A stretch of 64,000 nucleotides of DNA from an uncultured Nitrospira sp. Its GTDB lineage: Bacteria; Nitrospirota; Nitrospiria; Nitrospirales; Nitrospiraceae. Below, piece by piece: positions 44,321-52,082 of the stretch; positions within the stretch are counted from its first letter, which is position 1, and each line of letters opens with the position of its first letter. The stretch covers positions 207,203 through 271,202 of the forward strand of contig CABVSR010000002.1 in assembly GCA_902500995.1 (NCBI GenBank), given 5' to 3'. The notes beneath the pieces are model-generated. The model ran no database searches. It saw nothing but the letters and a program-made list of their open reading frames with translations, and was not told the DNA's origin. The position numbers were made by a program, and so were the translations under genes.

Positions 44321-45166
44321 ATGAAGCGATTCTCCACCATCGCACTGGAGCCGATCGGCGACCTTGCGCGTATCACGCTCAACCGCCCCGACCGCCGTAA
44401 CGCCTTCGATGACCGGATGGTCACGGAGCTCAGAGAAGCCTTCGAAGATCTGGCTCATGATCTGTCGGTCAGGGGTATCGTGCTGGCCGCCGCCGGCCCG
44501 GTCTTTTGCGCCGGAGCCGACCTGCAGTGGATGCAGTCCGACCAGCCGGTCTTGGAAACCCCGGCGATGCGTGACGCCCATCACCTGCTGCGGATGTTTC
44601 GCGCCATCGATGAAGCTCCCTGTCCCGTGATCGCTCGCGTGCAGGGGTCGGCCTTCGGCGGGGGGCTCGGTCTGCTGGCCGCCTGCGACATCGTGGTAGC
44701 GGCGGAAGAAGCGACCTTTACCCTCAGCGAAACCAGGCTCGGCTTGATTCCGGCCGTGATCGCGCCGTTTCTGTTACACACGGCCGGCGAATCCTTCCTC
44801 CGGCGATACGGTCTGAGCGGCGAAACCTTCTGCGCCTCCACCGCCCAGCGCTACCATCTGGTCCATGATGTCGTCCCCCTAAGCGGGCTGGATGATCGCA
44901 TCGGTGAAGTGAGCGACGCGATCATGCGGCTGGCACCCTGTGCCACGAAAGAAAGCAAACAGCTGTTTCGCCGGATGCGCGCCCTCTCCGAGAAGGACCG
45001 GTACGCGCTGGGGCCGGAATACAATGCCCGCGTTCGTTGCGCGCCGGAAGCCACCGAAGGACTGCGGGCCTTTATCGAAAAACGGCCGCCCTCGTGGGCC
45101 AAACCACGCGACCAGAAGCCGCAGGAGGCGACCACGTCGGACGATGTTGCCCTTCGCCACACATGA
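44321..45166 (+). CDS. liuC: 3-methylglutaconyl-CoA hydratase (LiuC type)
   Basis: The 281-aa crotonase has FCAGADLQWMQ and FGGGLGLLAACDIVVA, then TLSETRLGLIPAVIAPFLL, the pattern of LiuC-type hydratases, in which the first of the two usual glutamates is replaced (GGGLG) and the second is kept. It should hydrate 3-methylglutaconyl-CoA to HMG-CoA. The ATG at 44321 has GGAGG five bases upstream. It overlaps the HMG-CoA lyase start by 23 bp. Confidence 0.85.
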   Translation: MKRFSTIALEPIGDLARITLNRPDRRNAFDDRMVTELREAFEDLAHDLSVRGIVLAAAGPVFCAGADLQWMQSDQPVLETPAMRDAHHLLRMFRAIDEAPCPVIARVQGSAFGGGLGLLAACDIVVAAEEATFTLSETRLGLIPAVIAPFLLHTAGESFLRRYGLSGETFCASTAQRYHLVHDVVPLSGLDDRIGEVSDAIMRLAPCATKESKQLFRRMRALSEKDRYALGPEYNARVRCAPEATEGLRAFIEKRPPSWAKPRDQKPQEATTSDDVALRHT

Positions 45167-46091
45167 CCCTCGCCGGGTACCGGTCCGGATCATTGAGGTA
45201 TCGCCTCGTGACGGGCTGCAACATGAAGCGCAGTTCGTGCCGACGGCGCGGAAGATCGCTCTGATCAATGCGCTCTCGCAGACCGGTGTGGCCGAAATCG
45301 AAGCCGGCTCCTTTGTCTCGCCCGCTGCCGTTCCCCAACTGGCGGACTCCGACGAGGTCTTCCGCGCCATCGATCGCGTCCCCGGCGTGACCTATTCCGC
45401 CCTGGTTCCGAACGAACGGGGACTTGAGCGGGCACGGGCCGCGGCGGTGCAGAAGATCGCGGTCTTCACGGCAGCCTCGAACAGTTTTACGCGGCGGAAC
45501 ATCAAGGCGACGGTTCACGAATCCCTGGTCCGCTTCAAACCGGTTGTGCAGGGAGCCAAACGCGACGGCATGCTGGTGCGCGGCTACATCTCCACCGCCC
45601 TCTGGTGTCCCTATGAGGGTCGCATCGCGCCTGAGCTGGTGCTGGATGTCATGCTGCGGCTGCTGGATCTCGGTGTGGATGACATCTCGCTGGGCGATAC
45701 GCTCGGCAAGGCTGCGCCCGCCGACATCCGCGCCTTGCTCGATACGGTCATGACGCGCATCGAACCGGTCCGCCTGTCGCTCCATGTCCATGACACGTAC
45801 GGAATGGCCGTCGCCAATGTCCTGACGGCCTGGGAAGACTATGAGATCACCGCGTTCGATTGTTCGGCCGGCGGCCTGGGGGGCTGTCCCTACGCGCCGG
45901 GTGCAGCGGGCAACGTCGCGACGGAAGACGCGGTGTTTGCGTTGAAGGCGTCCGGCGCCCCGGTCGCGGTGGATGAAGGGCTGGTCGTCGGCTGCGCCCA
46001 TCAGTTGAGCGCCGTGATCGGGCATCCGCCGCACTCGCGGCTCTCGCAGATTCCGCAGGCTCGTATCAGGCAAGCGGCAGTGAAGGTGTGA
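45144..46091 (+). CDS. liuE: Hydroxymethylglutaryl-CoA lyase
   Basis: The 315-aa HMGL-like TIM barrel has EVSPRDGLQHE (catalytic Arg and Asp), SLGDTLGKA, the metal-binding HVHDTYGMA and the loop cysteine in GLGGCPYAPGAAGN. It splits HMG-CoA into acetoacetate and acetyl-CoA, ending leucine breakdown. The ATG at 45144 lies inside the hydratase gene without a good ribosome site of its own; coupling is likely. Confidence 0.92.
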   Translation: MLPFATHDPRRVPVRIIEVSPRDGLQHEAQFVPTARKIALINALSQTGVAEIEAGSFVSPAAVPQLADSDEVFRAIDRVPGVTYSALVPNERGLERARAAAVQKIAVFTAASNSFTRRNIKATVHESLVRFKPVVQGAKRDGMLVRGYISTALWCPYEGRIAPELVLDVMLRLLDLGVDDISLGDTLGKAAPADIRALLDTVMTRIEPVRLSLHVHDTYGMAVANVLTAWEDYEITAFDCSAGGLGGCPYAPGAAGNVATEDAVFALKASGAPVAVDEGLVVGCAHQLSAVIGHPPHSRLSQIPQARIRQAAVKV

Positions 46092-46092
46092 T

Positions 46093-46890
46093 GTGAAAGA
46101 AGCAACCGACATGGCGAAACAGCTCGAAGCCGGTGATGTCAGAGCCGTAGCGCGGGTCATCAGCTGGCTTGAAAACCGGGACCCGGCTGGAGCGGCAGTG
46201 CTGGCGCATTGCGCTCCCTCGCCGAAGGGCGCGTTCGTGATCGGCGTCACCGGTTATCCCGGCACGGGAAAAAGCACGTTGATCGATCAGCTCATCATGG
46301 CCTATCGCGACCTCGGAGCGAAAGTGGGCGTGCTGGCGGTGGATGTCAGCAGCCCGGTCACGGGCGGGGCCCTGCTCGGCGATCGCATCAGGATGCAGCG
46401 GCATGCGGACGATCCGCAGGTCTTCATTCGCAGTATGGCGACGCGCGGCCAGAAGGGCGGGCTCGCGGGAGCGACGCGGCAAGCGGCGCAGGTCTTGGAA
46501 GCGGCTGGCTACGGCGTGATTCTGATCGAGACGGTCGGCGTCGGGCAGAATGAATTGGACGTCATGCATGTCGTCCACACCGTGATTGCGGTGGTCGCGC
46601 CGGGGCTCGGCGACGACATCCAGGCCATGAAGGCGGGACTCCTGGAGATCGCAGACATCGTCGTCGTGAACAAGGGCGACCGCGACGGCGCGGATACGAC
46701 CCTGCGGGATCTGCGTGAATGGTGCAAGACGGTGATTCGTACCGTGGCGGTGAAAGGCGAAGGGATCGCGGAACTGATCGCGGTCATTGCCGAACACGAA
46801 CGGTGGCGGGATCTGGACAGGCCTCAGCTCCACAAACGGAGAGGGCCTTCCCTCGACCGAAGATCGCGAGCGGGATCATCCTCTGGCTGA
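46093..46890 (+). CDS. meaB: MeaB/ArgK-type GTPase, chaperone of the B12 mutase
   Basis: The 265-aa protein has the Walker A VTGYPGTGKST, switch region VDVSSPVTGGALLGDRIRM (D.SS..GGA.LGDR.RM is specific to MeaB), FIRSMATRGQKGGLA, ETVGVGQNE and the guanine motif NKGD. MeaB proteins gate B12 loading and protect the mutase. Family members reach 310-330 aa with a C-terminal dimerisation arm; here the tail after about residue 240 is short and unlike the family (see finding on a possible frameshift). The GTG at 46093 has AAGG upstream; ATG at 46111 is the alternative. Confidence 0.88.
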   Translation: MKEATDMAKQLEAGDVRAVARVISWLENRDPAGAAVLAHCAPSPKGAFVIGVTGYPGTGKSTLIDQLIMAYRDLGAKVGVLAVDVSSPVTGGALLGDRIRMQRHADDPQVFIRSMATRGQKGGLAGATRQAAQVLEAAGYGVILIETVGVGQNELDVMHVVHTVIAVVAPGLGDDIQAMKAGLLEIADIVVVNKGDRDGADTTLRDLREWCKTVIRTVAVKGEGIAELIAVIAEHERWRDLDRPQLHKRRGPSLDRRSRAGSSSG

Positions 46891-46909
46891 ATTTGACGTG
46901 AGGTGGCGC

Positions 46910-48304
46910 ATGTTGGCCGATCGCCTGGCTCGATATACGCAGTCGCTCCGGTTTCAGGATCTGCCCGGCGACGTGGTCCATGAGGTCAAACGGCGCATGC
47001 TGGACAGCCTCGGTTGCGCATTCGGCGCCTGGACCGCCACACCCTGCAGAATCGCCCGCGACATGGCGCTTGCCGTAAAGGTTCCCGGCGGGGCGACCGT
47101 CTGGGGCACGCAGCACAAGACCCTTCCCGATCTGGCGACCTTCGCCAACGGCGCCATGGTCCGATACCTCGACTTCAACGATACGTACCTGTCGAAAGAA
47201 CCGGCCCATCCGTCGGACAATCTCGCGGCGGTCCTGGCGGCAGCAGAAACGGCGCATGCTTCCGGCGCGCTGGTGATTCAGGCCCTCACGCTCTCCTATG
47301 AAATTCAATGCCGTCTTTGTGATGCCGCGGCCTTGCGGCCCAGGGGCTGGGACCATGTCACCTACGGGCCCATCTCCTCCGCGCTCGGCGTGGCCAAGGT
47401 CCTGGCGTTCACCGAGGCGCAGACCCGCCAGGCCGTCAACCTGGCCGGTGTGTCCAACATTGCCCTGCGTCAAACCAGAGTCGGCGACCTGTCGATGTGG
47501 AAGGCCTGCGCCTTTTCCAACGCGGCGCGGAACGGCATGTTCGCCGCCCTGCTCGCCCGGCGCGGCATGACCGGCCCGGCCCCGATATTCGAAGGCGAGA
47601 AGGGCTTCATGAAACTGGTCTCAGGCTTGTTCGAGCTGCCGATGTTGGGAGGCGAAGCCATGCCCGGCGGAGAGCCGGTGCCCTTCAAAATTCTCAAAAC
47701 CTGCATCAAACATTTTCCCGTGGAGTACCACGCCCAAAGCGCCGTCGAGGCGGCCCTGGCCTTGCGGGCGGAACTGATCAAGGCAGAAGGCAAAAGCTGG
47801 CTCGACAAGCTGGCCGATGTCGAGATCGGCAGTTACGACGTCGCCATCGAAATTATCGGGCGTGATCCCGAGAAATGGCAGCCCGCGACAAGAGAGACGG
47901 CCGATCACAGCTTTCCCTATTGCGTGGCGGTCGCTCTGGTCGATGGCCGCGTGAGCATGAATTCATTCAGCCCGAAACGATTGCGGGACCCGCGTCTCCA
48001 CGAGCTGATGAAAAAGATCCATGTCGTGAAGCTGCCGGAGCTCGAACAGCGCTATCCGACCACGATGCCGACCCGGCTCACGATCAGGACCTCGCGCGGA
48101 GCGACCTATAGCCGGCAGGTGGACCAGCCCCTCGGCCATCCTGGGCACCCCCTCACGGATCAAGAAGTGGAAGACAAACTCCGGCGGCTGGCGTCGAGGC
48201 GTGTCGATCGGGTCCGGCTCCAGCGCCTGCTCGATTTTGTGTGGCACCTTGAAAGGCAACCGGACATCGCCGCCTGTATGCCGCTGTTGAGGGTGCAATC
48301 GTGA
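46910..48304 (+). CDS. prpD: 2-methylcitrate dehydratase (MmgE/PrpD family)
   Basis: The 464-aa protein matches MmgE/PrpD along its length: VKRRMLDSLGCAFGAW, NGAMVRYLDFNDTYL, HPSDNLAAVLAAAE, LAGVSNIALRQTRVG, CAFSNAARNGMFAALLA and ADHSFPYCVAVALVDG. It dehydrates 2-methylcitrate to 2-methylaconitate (or hydrates in the cycle). The ATG at 46910 is chosen with GAGGTGG upstream; the stop overlaps the lyase GTG start. Confidence 0.9.
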   Translation: MLADRLARYTQSLRFQDLPGDVVHEVKRRMLDSLGCAFGAWTATPCRIARDMALAVKVPGGATVWGTQHKTLPDLATFANGAMVRYLDFNDTYLSKEPAHPSDNLAAVLAAAETAHASGALVIQALTLSYEIQCRLCDAAALRPRGWDHVTYGPISSALGVAKVLAFTEAQTRQAVNLAGVSNIALRQTRVGDLSMWKACAFSNAARNGMFAALLARRGMTGPAPIFEGEKGFMKLVSGLFELPMLGGEAMPGGEPVPFKILKTCIKHFPVEYHAQSAVEAALALRAELIKAEGKSWLDKLADVEIGSYDVAIEIIGRDPEKWQPATRETADHSFPYCVAVALVDGRVSMNSFSPKRLRDPRLHELMKKIHVVKLPELEQRYPTTMPTRLTIRTSRGATYSRQVDQPLGHPGHPLTDQEVEDKLRRLASRRVDRVRLQRLLDFVWHLERQPDIAACMPLLRVQS

Positions 48305-49239
48305 CGGACGGTCCATCGACCAGCGGCAAAGGGCGTCGGTTGCGAGAGCTCCTGGCCGCGCGCACGGTAGCCATTCCGGGAGCATGCAATGCGTTGACCG
48401 CCATGCAGATCGAACGAGCGGGGTTTGACGCCGTCTACGTATCCGGGGCCGCCCTGTCCGCCTCACGCGGCTTGCCGGACATCGGCCTCATTGCCCTGCC
48501 CGAAATGGCTGACGCAGCAGGGACCATCGCGAGGGCCGTCGCCATTCCCACGATCGTCGATGCCGATACAGGATATGGGCCTCCGCTGGTCGTGATGGAC
48601 GCAGTCCGAGAATTCGAGCATGCCGGAATCGCCGCCATGCAGATCGAAGATCAAGAGCCGGCCAAAAAGTGCGGGCATCTGGCGGGGAAACGTTTGATTC
48701 CGGTCGGCGAGATGGTCGCCAAGATCCAGGCCGCCGTGAAGGCGCGGCGGAATCCGGATTTTCTGATCGTGGCGCGCACCGATGCGCGGACCGTCGACGG
48801 ATTCGAGGCGGCCCTCCAGCGGGCGCGGGCCTATGCTGAAGCCGGCGCCGATCTGCTGTTTCCGGAGGCCCTTCTGTCTGCCGAGGAGTTCGGAGCCTTT
48901 TCCCTGTCCATCCGGCAGGCCGGCATTCGTGTGCCGCTGATGGCCAACATGACGGAGTTCGGCCGGTCGCCCTATCTCAGCGTGGATGAGTTTCAAGCTT
49001 TGGGGTATCAGGCGGTGCTGTTTCCGGTCAGTACGCTGCGAGTCGCGGCGCGGGCGGTCGAAAAGTTGCTTTCAGAGCTGAAGTTCTTCGGCTCCCAGCG
49101 GAACTGGCTCGATCACATGATGACCAGGCAGGAATTGTATGCCTTGCTCGGCTACGAAGACGGCACCGCATCGATACGGAGGCCCTATGAACCAGACCAT
49201 GCACGAGCAGCCCGCGACGAAGGCCCCGGTGCATCCTGA
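48301..49239 (+). CDS. prpB: 2-methylisocitrate lyase
   Basis: The 312-aa protein belongs to the isocitrate lyase/PEP mutase fold: ALSASRGLPDIGL, VDADTGYG, QIEDQEPAKKCGHLAGK with the catalytic cysteine of KKCGH, and RTDAR. It cleaves 2-methylisocitrate to pyruvate and succinate, closing the methylcitrate route for propionyl-CoA. It starts at a GTG overlapping the dehydratase stop; its last 53 bases overlap the synthase gene. Confidence 0.92.
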   Translation: MTDGPSTSGKGRRLRELLAARTVAIPGACNALTAMQIERAGFDAVYVSGAALSASRGLPDIGLIALPEMADAAGTIARAVAIPTIVDADTGYGPPLVVMDAVREFEHAGIAAMQIEDQEPAKKCGHLAGKRLIPVGEMVAKIQAAVKARRNPDFLIVARTDARTVDGFEAALQRARAYAEAGADLLFPEALLSAEEFGAFSLSIRQAGIRVPLMANMTEFGRSPYLSVDEFQALGYQAVLFPVSTLRVAARAVEKLLSELKFFGSQRNWLDHMMTRQELYALLGYEDGTASIRRPYEPDHARAARDEGPGAS

Positions 49240-50365
49240 CTACAGCCCCGGCCTGGAGGGCGTGATCGCCGGAGAGTCGGCGATTTGCCAGGTGGATGAG
49301 GGAGAAGCGGGCCTGCGATATCGAGGCTATGCGATCGGCGACCTCGCCGAGCGATGCAGTTTTGAAGAGGTGGCCTACCTCCTGCTCTTCGGCCGCCTCC
49401 CCACTGGGGCGGAGCTGGCAGAATTCTCCCAATCGTTGCAGCGCCATCGATCGCTCCCCCATCAGGTCCGGCGTTTTATGGACAGCCTGCGCCCCGGCAT
49501 GCACCAGATGGATGTCTTGCGAACCGGCATTTCTCTCCTGGGCCTCAGCGATCCCGAGGCACAAGACGGGTCCCGCGAGGCGAATCTACGCAAATCGGTG
49601 CGATTGCTCGCGCAGATTCCTGAACTGATTGCCGGCAGCTACCAGGTCATGGCTGGTCGGAAACCCATGGAGCCCGATAGGGAGGGAAGTTTTGCGGAGA
49701 ACCTTCTGAATCTTGTGGCAGGCCGCCGGCAGGACGACCTCGGCGCAGCCATGGCCCAGGCGCTCAATGTGTCACTGATTTTGTATGCGGAACATGAATT
49801 CAATGCCTCCACCTTTGCCGCCCGGGTCACCGCCTCCACCCTCACCGACCTGCACGGAGCCGTCACCGCGGCGGTGGCCACGTTGAAAGGTCCGCTGCAT
49901 GGAGGCGCCAACGAAGCGGTGGCCGCGATGTTGATCGAGATCGGTCGGCCTGAGCATGTGGCCTTCTGGCTGCGCGAGACGCTGGCGCACAAGCGTCGCG
50001 TGATGGGATTCGGTCACCGTGTCCTCCGGCAAGGTGATGCCCGGTCGGCCATCATTCAGCGCCACGCCGAGCGTTTGAGCGATCTTTGCGGCGATCGCCA
50101 CTGGTACCAGATCGCCGCCACACTCGACCGGCTGATGCTGGAACAGAAGGGACTGCGCCCGAATCTCGATTTTTATACGGCCGTGGCGTACCTCCTGATG
50201 GGCATCCCCAGTGAATTGTCCACGCCGTTGTTCGTCTGTTCGCGCATCACCGGCTGGTGCGCACATGTCATCGAGCAGCAAGACCACAACCGGTTGATCA
50301 GACCACGGGCGCTCTATACGGGCCCCGCACCGAAGGCCTATGACCCTCTTGAGCAACGTACATGA
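49187..50365 (+). CDS. prpC: 2-methylcitrate synthase
   Basis: The 392-aa citrate synthase-family enzyme has EGEAGLRYRGYAIGDLAE, AEHEFNASTF (first His), KGPLHGGANEAV (second His), GFGHRVLRQGD and RPNLDFYTAVAY (catalytic Asp). Its place behind prpD-prpB indicates condensation of propionyl-CoA with oxaloacetate. The ATG at 49187 has GGAGG four bases before it, within the prpB 3' end. It overlaps the acyl-CoA ligase start by 26 bp. Confidence 0.9.
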   Translation: MNQTMHEQPATKAPVHPDYSPGLEGVIAGESAICQVDEGEAGLRYRGYAIGDLAERCSFEEVAYLLLFGRLPTGAELAEFSQSLQRHRSLPHQVRRFMDSLRPGMHQMDVLRTGISLLGLSDPEAQDGSREANLRKSVRLLAQIPELIAGSYQVMAGRKPMEPDREGSFAENLLNLVAGRRQDDLGAAMAQALNVSLILYAEHEFNASTFAARVTASTLTDLHGAVTAAVATLKGPLHGGANEAVAAMLIEIGRPEHVAFWLRETLAHKRRVMGFGHRVLRQGDARSAIIQRHAERLSDLCGDRHWYQIAATLDRLMLEQKGLRPNLDFYTAVAYLLMGIPSELSTPLFVCSRITGWCAHVIEQQDHNRLIRPRALYTGPAPKAYDPLEQRT

Positions 50366-52058
50366 TCAGATCGAGCAGGCCCGCGACGCGCCGGGGCAGG
50401 CGATGGATCTGCCCTGGGCGTCGTTTGCGGAATTCTTCCGCTCCCGCGTCTACGATGCGCAGCTGGTCACGAAGAACTTCCTCACCTTCTGCGACGATGA
50501 ACGCCGGTTGCGCCGCACCTACACCTATGCCGAGGTGGGAGCCGTCGTCGAACGCCTGGCCGGCGTTTTCCATTCGAAGTTCGGACTTACCAGGGGTGAC
50601 CGGGTCGCCACGCTGCTGTTCAACCACGATGTGACGGTACTGGCCTACTTCGCGGCCTGGATGCTGGGGGCCGCAGTCGTGCCGATCAATATCGAGGAAC
50701 CACCTGAGAAGAAACGCTTCATCCTGGAGCATTCGGAGGTGGCGGCCGTCTTCTGCTGGGAGGACGCCTATGACGAACTGTGCGCCCTCCAATCGGAGAT
50801 CCCCGCGTTGCGCCACGTCATCGCTCTCGGAGAAACCGGTGTGCTCGACAGCCACAAGAGCGGCACAAAGCCGGCCCGGCACGGGACCGGCGGCTCACCC
50901 CGCCTGGCTCCATCCACCTCGCGGCTCGACGACGAGGCGCTGATCGTGTACACGTCCGGCACAACCGGTCCGCCCAAAGGGGTCATCCTCACGATGGCCA
51001 ATCTGTTGTGGGATGGCGACGCGATCGCCGGCTGGCACGGATTCGGCACCAACGACCGTGTGATGTGCGTCCTGCCCATTCACCATGTCAATGGAATCGT
51101 CGTCACGCTGATCACCCCCTTGTACTGCAAGGGCAGCCTGGTGCTGAACCGGCGTTTCAAGACCGATCGCTTCTGGCGGCGGCTGCATGAGGAGCGGGTC
51201 ACGTCGGCCAGCGTCGTTCCCACGCTGCTCGAATTTCTCCTGGATGCCGATGAAGACCTCTCTCCCTATGACCTGACCCGTTTCGGCGGCCTGATCTGCG
51301 GCGCGGGGCCTCTGCTGAAAGATACCGCTGCGCGCTTCGAAGATCGATTCTGCGTCCAAATCCGTCATGGCTACGGCTTGTCCGAAACGACTTGTTATTC
51401 CTGTTTTCTGCCGAACGATCTGACGCAGGAGCAACATCGCCACTGGCTCACGGCCCATGAATTCCCTTCCGTCGGAGTGCCGATCCGCCACACGATGATG
51501 ACGATTCTCGACGAAGGGGGGCATTCTCTGCCGCAGGCCGTCCGCGGAGAGATCGCCATTCGCGGGCGCACCGTCTGTGCCGGGTATTTCAAACGCGACG
51601 ATGCCAACGAGGCCGCCTTTCAAGGAGGATGGTTCCGGTCAGGCGACGAGGGATTCTATCTGCCCGACGATCGGGGGCGGCCGTTCTTTTTCGTGTCGGG
51701 GCGCTTGAAGGAACTGATCATCCGCGGCGGCGTCAACATTTCCCCATTGGAAATCGATGACGTGCTGAAAACGCACCAGGCGGTGAGATTTGCCATGGCC
51801 CTGCCGTTCGAGAACCGCTATTACGGCGAAGAAATCGCGGCCTATGTAGTGCCGAAAGATCCGGCTTTCGCCCCGAGCGAAGCCGATCTCCTGGCGCATT
51901 GCCGCACACGATTGCCGTTTGCGAAACAGCCGAAGGTCGTGCTGCTGGGTGACGATGTGCCCTATACCTCGACGGGGAAACCTAAGCGGCTGGAGTTGAA
52001 AGCCAGGTTGGCAGGCGCCCTGGCGCAGTATCGCGACAGACAGTTCCGCGACCATTGA
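50340..52058 (+). CDS. AMP-forming acyl-CoA synthetase
   Basis: The 572-aa adenylating enzyme has IVYTSGTTGPPKGVILT, HGYGLSETTCYSCF, FRSGDEGFYLPDD, SGRLKELIIRGGVNISP and PYTSTGKPKRLELK (acylation Lys). It is distinct from the ligase at 28069 and lacks obvious acetyl-CoA synthetase hallmarks; a short or branched acid, perhaps propionate or a branched-chain acid, would fit the operon. The start overlaps prpC. Confidence 0.85.
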   Translation: MTLLSNVHDQIEQARDAPGQAMDLPWASFAEFFRSRVYDAQLVTKNFLTFCDDERRLRRTYTYAEVGAVVERLAGVFHSKFGLTRGDRVATLLFNHDVTVLAYFAAWMLGAAVVPINIEEPPEKKRFILEHSEVAAVFCWEDAYDELCALQSEIPALRHVIALGETGVLDSHKSGTKPARHGTGGSPRLAPSTSRLDDEALIVYTSGTTGPPKGVILTMANLLWDGDAIAGWHGFGTNDRVMCVLPIHHVNGIVVTLITPLYCKGSLVLNRRFKTDRFWRRLHEERVTSASVVPTLLEFLLDADEDLSPYDLTRFGGLICGAGPLLKDTAARFEDRFCVQIRHGYGLSETTCYSCFLPNDLTQEQHRHWLTAHEFPSVGVPIRHTMMTILDEGGHSLPQAVRGEIAIRGRTVCAGYFKRDDANEAAFQGGWFRSGDEGFYLPDDRGRPFFFVSGRLKELIIRGGVNISPLEIDDVLKTHQAVRFAMALPFENRYYGEEIAAYVVPKDPAFAPSEADLLAHCRTRLPFAKQPKVVLLGDDVPYTSTGKPKRLELKARLAGALAQYRDRQFRDH

Positions 52059-52082
52059 CGGTACGACCGGGTGAGGTCATTC

